In this document: positions 50,543 through 60,825 of the stretch, in pieces
Layout of the letters: every line of letters begins with the position of its first letter
Position numbering within the stretch: position 1 is the first letter of the stretch
Assembly (NCBI RefSeq): GCF_041410465.1
Contig: NZ_CP166961.1
Location: 434,001 to 498,000, forward strand
From: Thalassotalea sp. 273M-4
Lineage (GTDB): Bacteria; Pseudomonadota; Gammaproteobacteria; Enterobacterales; Alteromonadaceae
Reading direction: 5' to 3'
DNA length: 64,000 nucleotides
Notes under the pieces: generated by a model
What the model was told of the DNA's origin: nothing
Databases searched by the model: none
What the model saw: the letters and a program-made list of their open reading frames with translations, nothing else
Program-made: the position numbers and the translations under genes

Positions 50543-51466
50543 TTACAGCATCAGTCCGATAACAAATAATACCCAATACGCAAAACAAGCGATCGATATT
50601 TTACTCGTTTGGGATTGGGCAACATCTGATTCGGGAAAGTGTTCAAGGGTAATAGCGCTGGCGATTAACGATGGTGTTGCCAACAAACATAGACCAGTAA
50701 GAATTGGAATATAGAAAAAATAAGCGCTAAGAAGGGTTGCTAAAGTACAAAGTAATACGGTCCACTTTTGAGCTGTCAGCAATAAGCGCAAGGTCTTATT
50801 GTTTGATATTTGTACATATTCTCCTTGTCGTTCTATGCCTTCAATGATCTTTTTAACCTTATTTGCCATGTATAACAGCAATGATAAAAAGGCTGAAATA
50901 AACGCGAAGATGACGATGTAGGCGTTCATTGATGCCGTTAATACATGGTAGCTTAATAGACTTGGCAGAGCGCCAAAAAGCAAAGCATGGCTAAGATAGC
51001 CAAATACTTGATGTAACCGATGTTCAGGTTGAGTGTCTTTGGTTTTAAGGCGCAAAACCAAAAGAAATATAAGCGCAATAAGAGCGACTAAGCTGTAGCC
51101 TATTAAAGAGCTAGGAACCGCCGAACCCACAAATAACAGCAAAGCCAGTACAAAGGTGGCGTAACTTGCCAAGATAAGCTTGAGCATTGATATGCGAGTT
51201 TGATAGCGTGCCTGTTTACTGGTTTCGGTTTTTGCGACAACTTGGTGGCTAATAAAAGCGCGTTGATAATCTTGCACCAGGTTGTAAATCATTTGAGCAA
51301 AGATACTGAGAAACAACAAAGCACTAAACAAAAGCCCGTCAATAACCCCATCAAAAGCGGCTAAACCACAGCCTAAAATAATGGCTGCGCAAGGTAAAAA
51401 GAAGGTGATCGGGCGCAAAGAAGATAAGAATAAATTTATATATAAAGACATAAAGTGGTGTCGCAT
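50543..51466 (-). CDS. UbiA-superfamily-like multi-pass membrane protein
   Basis: A 307-residue protein with about eight or nine hydrophobic helices. The opening LSSLRPITFFLPCAAIILGCGLAA recalls MenA/UbiA prenyltransferases (RP-T-P---A-I-G). The first Asp-rich motif is reduced to NLVQDYQ, and no clear second Asp motif is seen; LYMANKVKKIIEGIERQGE may occupy its place. It could be a divergent prenyltransferase or a non-catalytic relative. It is flanked by thpR and pepB, which give no functional hint. Confidence 0.5.
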   Translation of the reverse strand: MRHHFMSLYINLFLSSLRPITFFLPCAAIILGCGLAAFDGVIDGLLFSALLFLSIFAQMIYNLVQDYQRAFISHQVVAKTETSKQARYQTRISMLKLILASYATFVLALLLFVGSAVPSSLIGYSLVALIALIFLLVLRLKTKDTQPEHRLHQVFGYLSHALLFGALPSLLSYHVLTASMNAYIVIFAFISAFLSLLLYMANKVKKIIEGIERQGEYVQISNNKTLRLLLTAQKWTVLLCTLATLLSAYFFYIPILTGLCLLATPSLIASAITLEHFPESDVAQSQTSKISIACFAYWVLFVIGLML

Positions 51467-51540
51467 AGCAAGTTGAAGCCTAATTTTACCTAGCTCATTT
51501 TAATATCACAATGCTCATGCTTGCTTTAAGCGATTTGTCA

Positions 51541-52068
51541 TCATTGCAATGACCAGCGCTTTAAAATGTTGTATTTCACCTTGTCGTCAACTGTTGTTGA
51601 CTCATATAAGCAAAAGTCGTTAAAAAACAATGTAAATGCAAAATCTTGTTGTGCTAACACCGCTTCGGTTGCCTTGCGGCAAAGGGTTAAATGGGGAACA
51701 AATGTGGAGTGCTGATGGGTAAAACCAAGATCACCGAGCTGCTTGGCCAGTAATGAAGCCAACTGCTGTAGCTCTGTTGGTATCGTCTGGCAACCTAAAT
51801 ACAATACTTTGGGTCGTTTGAATAGCCCTAGGGTATTTAATGTTAAGCTAAAAGGCTGAGCATTAATGGTATCACCAAGCGCAAAAAGTTTGCTGAATGC
51901 TTTTTGATCAACAAAGCCAATAAAAAATAAGGTTAGATGAAAGTTTTCAACGGCGACAGGCTTTAACTTTTTATTATTTAGATGGGTTAAATATTGTTGG
52001 CGCCATTGGTCTATTTCTGTTTTTGATTTGGCCGATGGTGACAAGCCAAAAAATACCCGTCTGTTCAA
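51541..52068 (-). CDS. thpR: RNA 2',3'-cyclic phosphodiesterase (LigT family)
   Basis: A 175-residue 2H phosphoesterase that opens 2',3'-cyclic phosphates and can join tRNA halves in vitro. The two HxTx motifs are HLTLFF (about residue 44) and HLTLCR (about 125). Divergent from hrpB with 77 bases between, the same pairing as in E. coli. Confidence 0.92.
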   Translation of the reverse strand: MNRRVFFGLSPSAKSKTEIDQWRQQYLTHLNNKKLKPVAVENFHLTLFFIGFVDQKAFSKLFALGDTINAQPFSLTLNTLGLFKRPKVLYLGCQTIPTELQQLASLLAKQLGDLGFTHQHSTFVPHLTLCRKATEAVLAQQDFAFTLFFNDFCLYESTTVDDKVKYNILKRWSLQ

Positions 52069-52145
52069 ATCCCTGTCCTCTTAACTTACCTTTATGGTAT
52101 AAACTACCCTTAAATCGATTATGGCTCTAGCGGTTTGTTACCTAC

Positions 52146-54692
52146 ATGTCTAATTCTTATTCAGATTCATCTGTATTACCTATATACGAGATAAAATCCT
52201 CGTTATTGCAAGCGATTGAAAATCACAACATGGTGATCCTTAACGCTCCTCCTGGAGCCGGTAAATCGACTTGCCTGCCTTTGTGGTTACTAGACATTGA
52301 AAAATATCAGAATGAAAAGATTTACTTACTGCAACCACGTCGAATAGCGGCTAAAAATGTGGCCTCATATTTGGCACAGCAATTAGGTGAAGATGTCGGT
52401 CAAACCGTTGGTTATCGCTTAAGAAATGAAACTAAGGTAAGCCCTAAGACGCGCCTTGAAGTGGTTACTGAAGGGATATTAACCCAGCTAATTCAGCAAG
52501 ATCCTGAGTTGACGGGCTGCTCATTAGTCATTTTTGATGAGTTTCATGAGCGCTCATTACATTCTGATCTTGCTTTTGCTTTGTGCCAAGACATTCAAGC
52601 AGGGCTAAGAGAAGACTTAAGCCTGCTGTTAATGTCGGCGACGCTAGCGAGTACTCACTTGCAGCAGGCTTTGCCGGGTGTGGTGACTTTGACCAGTCAT
52701 GGTCGAAGTTTCCCAGTCGAGATTGATTATCGCCCCCCGTCCACGCTAAGAACATGGCGAGAGAATGCTTTAGCTGAAATCAACAAAGCTATTCGAACTC
52801 ATCAAGGTTCTATCCTCGTTTTTTTACCTGGAGTGGCGGATATTCGCTATCTTATAGCAAACTTAAAGGGTCAGTTACCGCCTCATATGTTGTTAACGCC
52901 ACTTTATGGTGAACTGAGTTTAACCGCTCAACAACAAGCGATTAATCCGGCCCCAGCCAAGATGCAAAAACTGGTTCTTGCTACTAATATCGCCGAAACA
53001 AGTTTAACCATTGATGGCATCGATTTGGTTATTGACTCCGGTTTAGAAAAAGTAGCGATTTACGATGTAAACACGCAAGCGAATATATTAAAACTGCAAC
53101 AAACGGCAAAAGATTCAGCCATTCAAAGAGCTGGTCGGGCAGGGCGTTTAGGTCCTGGCCGTTGCATCCGGTTATATTCGCAAGAAGATTTTTCTCGTCG
53201 CAATGAGCACAATATCAGTGAAATAATGCAATCAGACATTACTTCGTTGATTCTAGAGGCCGCTCGTTGGGGAGTAAATAGCCTTGCTCAATTGCCTTTG
53301 CTAGAGCATCCCAAAGCAACCACAGAGCAAGCAATATGGACTCAGTTTGAGTTGTTGGGAATGGTTGATCAGCAGCACAAGCTGACCAAACATGGCCATA
53401 GTGTCAGTAAATTGTCTTGTCAGCCGCGACTAGGTCATATGTTAGTCAAAGCTAAAGCGCTAGAAGGTAAGATAAAAGAGAATCATCTGACGTTACTCGC
53501 ATGCACTTTAGCCGCGCTTATAGAAGAACGAGATATTATTCGCCATCAGCAGGCGAACCAAGATTGTGATATTGAGCATCGACTGCGTTTATTTAGTCAA
53601 AAGCCTGAACAGTTTAAGCAAGTTTTATGGCAGGTGAAACGATTAGCGTCGCAACTAAAAATCAGCTCAAAGGTGTTATCATCAAGCTTTACCCATTTAC
53701 CGGTGAACATGGCTGGCAGTTTATTGGCTTTGGCCTTTCCTGAGCAAGTGGCTAAAAATAGAGGCAAGTTAGGAGAGTTCTTAACCGCATCACAAAAGGG
53801 CGTTTTTATCTTCGAGGCCGATACCTTGGCCAACGAGGACTTTATTGTTGCTGCCCGCTTAACCACAGTAAAACATAAAACCTATGTTTCTTTAGGCTGT
53901 AAGGTAGAGCTCAAGCAATTGCAAGCTCTTAATATTTTTCAACCCCACACTCGCTATCGCCTTGAGTACGACGAGCAAGGTGACAAGATCCTCAGCTTTG
54001 AACAAAAATTATTAGGGCCATTACTTTTATCACAAACACCAAAGCCGGTTAATGACGATAATCTGGTGGCTCAATTATGGGCTCAACAAGTTGTTAAACA
54101 CGGTATTTCTTGGCTACCTTGGCAGGAAAAAGATTTACAATTACGGACTCGAATGCGCTGGTTAGAGCAACATAGTAAGGATGTCGATTTACCAAATGTT
54201 GAAGATGCCGAGTTATTAGCAAACTTAGCTATTTGGTTTATGCCGTTTGTTGGGCAAATAAAAAGCAAAGCCCAGTTAGCGAAACAAAATCTGAGTGATA
54301 TGCTGTTATCAATGTTTGATTATCAACAGCAACAGACTCTTAATCGACTTGCTCCAGAGTTTTTTATCGGGCCGACAAAACGCCAATGCCCTATTCGCTA
54401 TTCGCTGCAACAAAACCCAATTGTATCTTTACCAATGCAAGAACTTTATGGTCTCCAAATTACCCCTATGGTTGGGGATAAACAGTCGGGAAAACAGGTG
54501 CCACTGATTTTGGAAATCCTGTCACCCGCCAAACGACCTATTCAAGTCACCCAAGACTTACAAGCATTCTGGCAGGGCAGTTATAAGGCAGTGCAAAAAG
54601 AGATGAAATCACAATACCCTAAGCACTATTGGCCTGACGACCCGGCGAATGCCGAAGCCACGCGCAAAACCAAACGCCAGTTAAGTCAATAG
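52146..54692 (+). CDS. hrpB: ATP-dependent helicase HrpB
   Basis: An 848-residue DEAH-type helicase. Motif I is NAPPGAGKSTCLPL, motif II is the DEFH variant (VIFDEFHERSLHSDL), motif III LLMSATL, with TNIAETSLTIDGIDLVIDSG and QRAGRAGRLGPGRCIRLYS in the second RecA domain. A winged-helix/ratchet region and the HrpB-specific C-terminal domain (about residues 700-840, with PSRPIQVTQDLQAFWQGSY-like ending) complete it. Its RNA substrate is not well defined. In E. coli it is directly followed by mrcB; here a miaA-like gene lies between on the other strand. Confidence 0.94.
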   Translation: MSNSYSDSSVLPIYEIKSSLLQAIENHNMVILNAPPGAGKSTCLPLWLLDIEKYQNEKIYLLQPRRIAAKNVASYLAQQLGEDVGQTVGYRLRNETKVSPKTRLEVVTEGILTQLIQQDPELTGCSLVIFDEFHERSLHSDLAFALCQDIQAGLREDLSLLLMSATLASTHLQQALPGVVTLTSHGRSFPVEIDYRPPSTLRTWRENALAEINKAIRTHQGSILVFLPGVADIRYLIANLKGQLPPHMLLTPLYGELSLTAQQQAINPAPAKMQKLVLATNIAETSLTIDGIDLVIDSGLEKVAIYDVNTQANILKLQQTAKDSAIQRAGRAGRLGPGRCIRLYSQEDFSRRNEHNISEIMQSDITSLILEAARWGVNSLAQLPLLEHPKATTEQAIWTQFELLGMVDQQHKLTKHGHSVSKLSCQPRLGHMLVKAKALEGKIKENHLTLLACTLAALIEERDIIRHQQANQDCDIEHRLRLFSQKPEQFKQVLWQVKRLASQLKISSKVLSSSFTHLPVNMAGSLLALAFPEQVAKNRGKLGEFLTASQKGVFIFEADTLANEDFIVAARLTTVKHKTYVSLGCKVELKQLQALNIFQPHTRYRLEYDEQGDKILSFEQKLLGPLLLSQTPKPVNDDNLVAQLWAQQVVKHGISWLPWQEKDLQLRTRMRWLEQHSKDVDLPNVEDAELLANLAIWFMPFVGQIKSKAQLAKQNLSDMLLSMFDYQQQQTLNRLAPEFFIGPTKRQCPIRYSLQQNPIVSLPMQELYGLQITPMVGDKQSGKQVPLILEILSPAKRPIQVTQDLQAFWQGSYKAVQKEMKSQYPKHYWPDDPANAEATRKTKRQLSQ

Positions 54693-54709
54693 TACGTTTG
54701 GTGAAGTCA

Positions 54710-55627
54710 TTAGGTTGTTGAACTGTTTTGGTTGGCGATCACTTGCATTGCTTGCGCTAATAATGGCTGTTGCCCATCGAGCCAGTGAACTTGTTGTCCT
54801 TGTCGCTCTAGTCGGCGTAACCAAGTGTCTTGCTTTTTTGCAAATTGATGGATAGCAGAATTAAGCTTTTGAAAACAGTCATTTTTGTTTATTAGGCCTT
54901 GCAAATATTGACCAATAAAGCGGTATTCTAAGCCGTAGAAGTACAGGGTGTCCCAGCTCACGCCTTGCTTGTGAAGTGTTTCGACTTCGTCGATTAAACC
55001 TTGTTCAAAGCGTTGTTTTAAACGGTAAGTGATCCGTTCTCGAGATTGTTCTCGCGACCATTTTATTGCCATGATCAATGGAGTGATATTGGGCATTTGA
55101 TGACTTGGATTGCTCGAATCTAACTCACCTTTGGCTATTTCTATCGCTCGAATAATACGTTCGCGCTCAAGTAAGTCGGTTGTATTGTGCTGATTGGGTT
55201 TTAAGGACAATAAAATATCGGCAAGTTGCGGCTGGGTTTTATCTTCGAGCTCGGCTCTAAGTTTTGGGTTTGTGGGCACTTCAACCAGTCGGTAATCTTT
55301 TAAAACTGCATCGACGTAAAGGGCAGAGCCTCCGGCTAAGATTGGAAATTTATTACGCTCGGTAATGTCTTCGAAAGCCTTAATAAAATCGCCCTGAAAA
55401 TCAAAAATATTATATTCGTAACCAGGTTCTACAATATCGATAAGGTGATAAGGAATCGTTCCATATTCTTCTAAGTCTTTACCACTGCCGATATCTAGAC
55501 CTTTATATACTTGTCTTGAATCGGCTGAAATCACTTCTCCATTGAGTTGTTTTGCTAAGTCAACTGCCAGTCGTGTCTTACCTGATGCTGTAGCACCTAA
55601 AATGGCTAATAGGTTAAATTGAGACAT
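54710..55627 (-). CDS. MiaA-type tRNA dimethylallyltransferase, short divergent form
   Basis: A 305-residue P-loop prenyltransferase of the MiaA family. Visible are the P-loop GATASGKTRLA, SADSRQVYKGLDIGSGKDL, IPYHLIDIVEPGYEYNIFDF, GGSALYVDAVL and ERERIIRAIEIAKG. The wording around residues 40-75 differs from the usual gammaproteobacterial MiaA, which sits in the mutL-miaA-hfq cluster, and is closer to the type I associate with Bacteroidota. It may be a second MiaA that acts on A37 of tRNAs or a related nucleotide. It stands alone between hrpB and mrcB. Confidence 0.8.
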   Translation of the reverse strand: MSQFNLLAILGATASGKTRLAVDLAKQLNGEVISADSRQVYKGLDIGSGKDLEEYGTIPYHLIDIVEPGYEYNIFDFQGDFIKAFEDITERNKFPILAGGSALYVDAVLKDYRLVEVPTNPKLRAELEDKTQPQLADILLSLKPNQHNTTDLLERERIIRAIEIAKGELDSSNPSHQMPNITPLIMAIKWSREQSRERITYRLKQRFEQGLIDEVETLHKQGVSWDTLYFYGLEYRFIGQYLQGLINKNDCFQKLNSAIHQFAKKQDTWLRRLERQGQQVHWLDGQQPLLAQAMQVIANQNSSTT

Positions 55628-55887
55628 ATTCTTTCGCTTTTACTAAGGACAGCTTTAAATTATATCAAAGCAAAGTCATTAAAGCAGTGTAAGCAAGTTG
55701 TCAGGATGATTATTTTTCTACTATTGTGATAGCATATGAGTATGTTTTTATAGGCTAAAGCTTAGAACAATGGTGCTGGTTATTTGTTCAATTCAATGGT
55801 AAGTTGGTCATAACCATTTTTTATCCAGTATGTATTGCGACCGTTATGTTATGGAAGAAATCTCCTTAAAATTAGATAAAATGGATC

Positions 55888-58233
55888 ATGAGTAAAAGAA
55901 AGTTTATTAAACCCAAAGGCTTCACCAAAGGCCATGTGGCAAAAGCTAATAATTCACATTTAGGGTTAAGTCATTGGTTGTTCCATACTGCACTGAAGTT
56001 ATCCATTATTTTTGTGGTCACTTTTGCTCTTTATAGTATTTATCTAGATGGTAAAGTAAGGCGCACATTTGAAGGTCAACGCTGGGAAATACCGGCGCAA
56101 ATATACAGTAAGGTTAGAGTGTTAACACCTAACCAAGCGATCAAATACCCCCGCATCGAATATGAGCTAGAACAAGTTGGCTACCAGCGTGTAAAGCGAG
56201 TCGAACAACCCGGTGAATTTAGTCGAAATAACAACAGATTAACTGTTTATCGTCGTCCCTTTGATTTTGGTTATGGCCTAGAGCCTGCGACTAAATTGTT
56301 GATTGAACAACGTGGTGGTGATGTATACCGCTTATGGCAAGATGATGAAGAAGTCTCAAGTGTTAAACTTGAACCTTTATTAATCGACCGTATTTTGTCG
56401 CCACAAGGTGAAGATAGGGTTTATGTTTCCCTTGAAATGCTACCAGATCGGTTAATTGACACTTTGCTACTGGTAGAGGATAAAGATTTTTACAATCATC
56501 ATGGGGTGTCGCCAACTGGCATATTACGGGCATTCTGGCATAACTTACTTGCCGGTAAAAGAGTGCAAGGTGGCAGTACTTTAACCCAACAACTTGCCAA
56601 AAATATGTACCTCAATAGCGAAAAAACGATCTGGCGCAAGGTTAATGAAGCCTTGATGTCCATTATCATGGAAATTCGCTACTCCAAGGATCAACTATTA
56701 GAAGCCTATATTAATCAAGTCTATTTAGGCCAACACTTTGCCAATGGTATTTACGGTTTTGGCTTAGGCTCACAATTTTATTTTGGCAAATCCATAAGCC
56801 AATTAAATGCAGCAGAAGTGGCCTTGTTGGTGGCACAAGTTAAAGGCCCGTCTTATTACGATCCATGGCGTAATCAAGAACGTGCAGTGCAACGACGTGA
56901 TTTGGTATTACGGTTGATGTATCAAGATGAAATTATTTCTCAAGCAGAATATGAACTCGCACTAAGCACCCCTTTGTCGATTCGAACATCGCGTCGTATG
57001 GACAAACATTCTTTCCCCGCTTATATGCAACTTGTTCGTCGAGAATTGCATAAAATCGGTGCCAGTAAAGTATTACAATCTGGTATTAAGGTCTTTACCG
57101 CATTTGATTTACACAAACAGCTTGATGCAGAACAATCGGTAAAAGAGCGTTTATCAACACTTGAAAAGAACCGCACAGACGTTGACGACTTAGAAGTCGC
57201 GATGGTGATAAGCGAAGTGAGAACAGGGGCGATTAATGCCGTTATCGGAGGTCGAGAGGTAAAATATTCTGGTTTTAACCGTGCTTTAGATGCCAAAAGG
57301 CCGATTGGTTCACTAATTAAACCCGTGGTTTATCTGACGGCGTTAGAGCGGTATGAGCAGTACAATTTGGCGACCCCGTTAGTCGATAAACCTATTACAT
57401 TACAGAACAATAATGGTAAAACCTGGAAGCCCAAAAATTATGATGGCAAATACCGAGATAGCGTGCCTCTGATTGAGGGCTTAGTCAAATCATTAAATGT
57501 GCCAACAGTCAATTTAGGCATGGAGCTAGGTACGCAAAAGGTTGCGCAAACGCTTCAAGCACTCGGTTATTCTGGTGAGGTTGAATTACTGCCGAGTATG
57601 TTACTCGGTACCACCAATATGTCGGCTTTTGAAGTCAACCAATGGTTTAATACCATTGCTAATGCCGGCGTATATCATGCCCCATCAGCCATTCAATTGG
57701 TGTCTTCGGCCGATGGCGATATTTTATGGCAACGCTATAAAGCGGTTGATGGAAGGTTATCTTCCCAAGGCGCTTTCTTAATTGAGTACGCCTTAAGGCA
57801 AGTGACCAAAACTGGCACCGCTCAGTCTTTATCATGGCAGTTTCCTGATTTGATTTTGGCCGGAAAAACAGGCACCAGTAATGATCTTAGGGACTCTTGG
57901 TTCGTTGGTTATGATCTCGATACCGTGGTAACTACATGGATCGGTCGTGATGACAATAAGCCTATGGGGTTAACGGGGAGCAGCGGGGCACTGTCACTTT
58001 ATAGTAACTTTTTACAGAAATATGGTGGTTTCAATCGTTCTGATTATGTTCCAGAAGGGATTGAATACACCACCTTTGAATTAACCACGGGAAATGCGGT
58101 TCAGGATAATTGTGCTGATGTAGCTAAGTATCCGGCAATTTCTGACGGTATATCCTATGCCAGTGACTGTTTGTTGATCGAAACCGAAGCACCATCATGG
58201 TTAGAACAGCTATTTGGTATGGGGAGTGACTAA
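55888..58233 (+). CDS. mrcB: penicillin-binding protein 1B
   Basis: Bifunctional peptidoglycan glycosyltransferase/transpeptidase of 781 residues. A short cytoplasmic basic tail is followed by one membrane helix (about 31-50), a UB2H domain (about 75-165), the GT51 domain with catalytic Glu197 in VEDKDFYNHHG and GGSTLTQQLAKNMYL, and the transpeptidase with Ser475 in GSLIKP and KTGT at 660-663. It is a little shorter than E. coli PBP1B (844), mainly in the N-terminal tail. ATGGATCATGAG places a tiny frame (MDHE) overlapping its start codon. Confidence 0.95.
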   Translation: MSKRKFIKPKGFTKGHVAKANNSHLGLSHWLFHTALKLSIIFVVTFALYSIYLDGKVRRTFEGQRWEIPAQIYSKVRVLTPNQAIKYPRIEYELEQVGYQRVKRVEQPGEFSRNNNRLTVYRRPFDFGYGLEPATKLLIEQRGGDVYRLWQDDEEVSSVKLEPLLIDRILSPQGEDRVYVSLEMLPDRLIDTLLLVEDKDFYNHHGVSPTGILRAFWHNLLAGKRVQGGSTLTQQLAKNMYLNSEKTIWRKVNEALMSIIMEIRYSKDQLLEAYINQVYLGQHFANGIYGFGLGSQFYFGKSISQLNAAEVALLVAQVKGPSYYDPWRNQERAVQRRDLVLRLMYQDEIISQAEYELALSTPLSIRTSRRMDKHSFPAYMQLVRRELHKIGASKVLQSGIKVFTAFDLHKQLDAEQSVKERLSTLEKNRTDVDDLEVAMVISEVRTGAINAVIGGREVKYSGFNRALDAKRPIGSLIKPVVYLTALERYEQYNLATPLVDKPITLQNNNGKTWKPKNYDGKYRDSVPLIEGLVKSLNVPTVNLGMELGTQKVAQTLQALGYSGEVELLPSMLLGTTNMSAFEVNQWFNTIANAGVYHAPSAIQLVSSADGDILWQRYKAVDGRLSSQGAFLIEYALRQVTKTGTAQSLSWQFPDLILAGKTGTSNDLRDSWFVGYDLDTVVTTWIGRDDNKPMGLTGSSGALSLYSNFLQKYGGFNRSDYVPEGIEYTTFELTTGNAVQDNCADVAKYPAISDGISYASDCLLIETEAPSWLEQLFGMGSD

Positions 58234-58295
58234 TACCAAGGCATTACCTTCTCGCGAACTGAGCCAAAGTCCAAGAGCATGGTAATAGATATAAC

Positions 58296-58318
58296 AAAGG
58301 GAGCGAAAGCTCCCTTTT
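58296..58318 (+). terminator. mrcB terminator
   Basis: AAAGGGAGC-GAAA-GCTCCCTTTTT. The stem is capped by a GAAA tetraloop and is symmetric enough to act also at the hemL end. Confidence 0.9.
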
Positions 58319-58350
58319 TAATGGCAAAAAACGGCGGTTATTGCGAGATA

Positions 58351-59631
58351 TTACATTTTAGCAAAACAACGTTCTGCTGCTAAAATGGTGGCATCAATAT
58401 CGGCATCAGTATGCGCGGCTGATAAAAACCCTGCTTCAAATGCTGAAGGCGCTAAATATACCCCTTGCTCTAACATTAAGTGGAAGAAGGTATTAAAGCG
58501 TTCTGTGTCACACGCCATCACTTGTTCAAATGTTGTAACGTTTTCTTGCTCAGTAAAGAAGAAACCAAACATTCCACCAACATAGTTAATGCTTAGTGGG
58601 ATATTATATTTATTGGCCGCAGCTTTTAATCCTTTTGCCAGTTTTTCTGTATTGATGGTTAACTGGCTATGGATATCTTTTTCGCTTAACTGGCTTAAAG
58701 CTGCAAATCCGGCAGCCATGGCAATCGGGTTACCAGACAGAGTACCGGCTTGATACACAGGTCCAACCGGAGCGATATAATCCATAATTTCTGCTTTACC
58801 ACCAAAGGCACCAACAGGCATACCGCCACCAATCACTTTACCTAGGGTCGTCAAGTCCGGTTCAATATTGTAATGGGCTTGAGCACCACCTAGCGCGACT
58901 CGAAAACCGGTCATAACTTCATCAAAGATTAATACCGACTGATACTGGTCACAAATGCTTCGTAAACCTTCTAAGAACCCTTCAACTGGTGGCACGCAGT
59001 TCATGTTGCCGGCAACCGGTTCAACGATGATACATGCAATATCATCACCATATTGGGCAAATATTTGTTTAACAGACTCAATATCATTGTAGGTAACGGT
59101 TAAAGTATGTTTGGCAAAGTCGGCAGGAATTCCAGGGGAATTAGGCACGCCTAGGGTGAGAGCACCAGAGCCTGCTTTTACTAACAAAGAGTCGGCGTGA
59201 CCGTGGTAACAGCCTTCAAATTTTAAGATTTTGTCACGGCCAGTGTAACCTCGCGCTAATCGAATCGCGCTCATTGTCGCTTCGGTGCCTGAACTTACCA
59301 TGCGCAATTTCTGCATACTAGGCACCAACTCACGTACCTTTTCAGCCATGGTGATTTCTAACTCGGTAGGAGCACCAAAACTTAAACCATTTTGCGCTGT
59401 TTTAATCACCGCATCTAAAATGACCGGATCATTATGACCTAGGATCATCGGACCCCAAGAGCCGACATAATCGATGTATTTATTTTGGTCGGCATCAAAA
59501 ATATACGCCCCCTGCGCTCGCTCAATAAAGCGAGGCGTTCCGCCGACGCCTTTAAATGCGCGGACCGGCGAGTTAACACCGCCAGGAATGGTCTGTTGTG
59601 CTTGTTGAAAAAGTTGTTGAGAATGTGACAT
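58351..59631 (-). CDS. hemL: glutamate-1-semialdehyde 2,1-aminomutase
   Basis: PLP enzyme that makes 5-aminolevulinate for heme. 426 residues with [17 protein letters not shown] at the start, [44 protein letters not shown] and the PLP lysine in [18 protein letters not shown]. It lies 24 bases behind pyrB and is read in the same direction, so the two may share a transcript. E. coli keeps hemL near clcA and erpA, as here. Confidence 0.97.
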   Translation of the reverse strand: MSHSQQLFQQAQQTIPGGVNSPVRAFKGVGGTPRFIERAQGAYIFDADQNKYIDYVGSWGPMILGHNDPVILDAVIKTAQNGLSFGAPTELEITMAEKVRELVPSMQKLRMVSSGTEATMSAIRLARGYTGRDKILKFEGCYHGHADSLLVKAGSGALTLGVPNSPGIPADFAKHTLTVTYNDIESVKQIFAQYGDDIACIIVEPVAGNMNCVPPVEGFLEGLRSICDQYQSVLIFDEVMTGFRVALGGAQAHYNIEPDLTTLGKVIGGGMPVGAFGGKAEIMDYIAPVGPVYQAGTLSGNPIAMAAGFAALSQLSEKDIHSQLTINTEKLAKGLKAAANKYNIPLSINYVGGMFGFFFTEQENVTTFEQVMACDTERFNTFFHLMLEQGVYLAPSAFEAGFLSAAHTDADIDATILAAERCFAKM

Positions 59632-59655
59632 ATATTTACCTAAAAGTGTTCTGGG

Positions 59656-60663
59656 TTATTTGTTGGTGTACCAAGTGACCGGTTTTTCATATTGTGTGAG
59701 TTTTTCATCAACCCCTAAGGTTAAGGCAAATAATGCCATTCTCACCAGTACCCCATTTTGTGCTTGACGGAAAATTGCCAGATTGTGATTATCGTTTAAA
59801 TCATTATCTAACTCATTCGCTTCAGGGCGTGAATCTCTAGGCAGTGGGTGCATGATCACAGTATGATCCTTACAGTATTGCTCGTAGATTTTCTTATTTA
59901 AACTAAAGTGACCACGATACAGATCAGCTTCTTGCTGACTTTCAAAGCGTTCTTGCTGAATACGGGTTTGATAAACCACGTCGCTTTGTAAGCTGTCTGC
60001 CATGGACTCGGTAATGGTAACCTTATGACCTGCGTTGGTCAGTAAGTTAACAATGTTTGTTGGCATCTGTAATGCTTTTGGCGCCAGCAGTGTGACATGT
60101 AAATTCTTGTATAAACACAGTAAACGAGATAACGAGTGAACAGTGCGACCATGTTTTAAATCACCCATTAGGACAATGTTTAAACCATCGATCCCTTTAT
60201 TAAATCGACGCATTTCTGCATCAATCGTAAATAAATCCAACAAAGCCTGAGTTGGGTGTTCATTGGCACCGTCACCCCCATTAATCACCGGTACGGTACT
60301 GCCTTTGGCAAATTCAGCAACCGAATGCATATCTGGGTGGCGCATAGCAATTACGTCACTGTAACCACTAATTACTTTAGCGGTGTCGAACAACGATTCC
60401 CCTTTTGATAGGGAAGAACCCTCTACCCCAACCGTTTCGTGGACAAAACCACCGAGTAGTTGAAACGCCGTACCAAAAGAGATCCGAGTGCGGGTACTGG
60501 GTTCAAAAAACAGGTTATTTAAAATGGCACCTTCTAATACATGGCAACGTTTTTGTCTGGCGGCATAAGGGATCATTGCTTTGGCAACATCTAAGATCCG
60601 AGAAACAGAATCTCTGTCAAATTGAGATATCGACAGAATATGACTGCCTTGAAAATTCATCAT
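59656..60663 (-). CDS. pyrB: aspartate carbamoyltransferase catalytic chain
   Basis: Joins carbamoyl phosphate and aspartate in pyrimidine synthesis. 335 residues with the carbamoyl-phosphate motif FFEPSTRTRISF, GDGANEHPTQALLDLFT (His and Gln ligands) and MHPLPRDSRPEANELDNDL. No pyrI regulatory gene follows, unlike E. coli. The length and sequence point to the longer ATCase type seen in Shewanella-like bacteria. Start is the first or second Met. Confidence 0.93.
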   Translation of the reverse strand: MMNFQGSHILSISQFDRDSVSRILDVAKAMIPYAARQKRCHVLEGAILNNLFFEPSTRTRISFGTAFQLLGGFVHETVGVEGSSLSKGESLFDTAKVISGYSDVIAMRHPDMHSVAEFAKGSTVPVINGGDGANEHPTQALLDLFTIDAEMRRFNKGIDGLNIVLMGDLKHGRTVHSLSRLLCLYKNLHVTLLAPKALQMPTNIVNLLTNAGHKVTITESMADSLQSDVVYQTRIQQERFESQQEADLYRGHFSLNKKIYEQYCKDHTVIMHPLPRDSRPEANELDNDLNDNHNLAIFRQAQNGVLVRMALFALTLGVDEKLTQYEKPVTWYTNK

Positions 60664-60825
60664 GGTTGATACCCACTTGTTATATCGTTATTAGCGCAGT
60701 TGGTGAGCCAATGCTAACGCGGTTATAAAGGTTATTTTAATTGCTGCGAACTTTAGCATATTCTCTGGCGTTATTGAACGTTGTTTTCGCAAGGCGAAGG
60801 CGCAAAATTCACCCGAGTTAAATCT

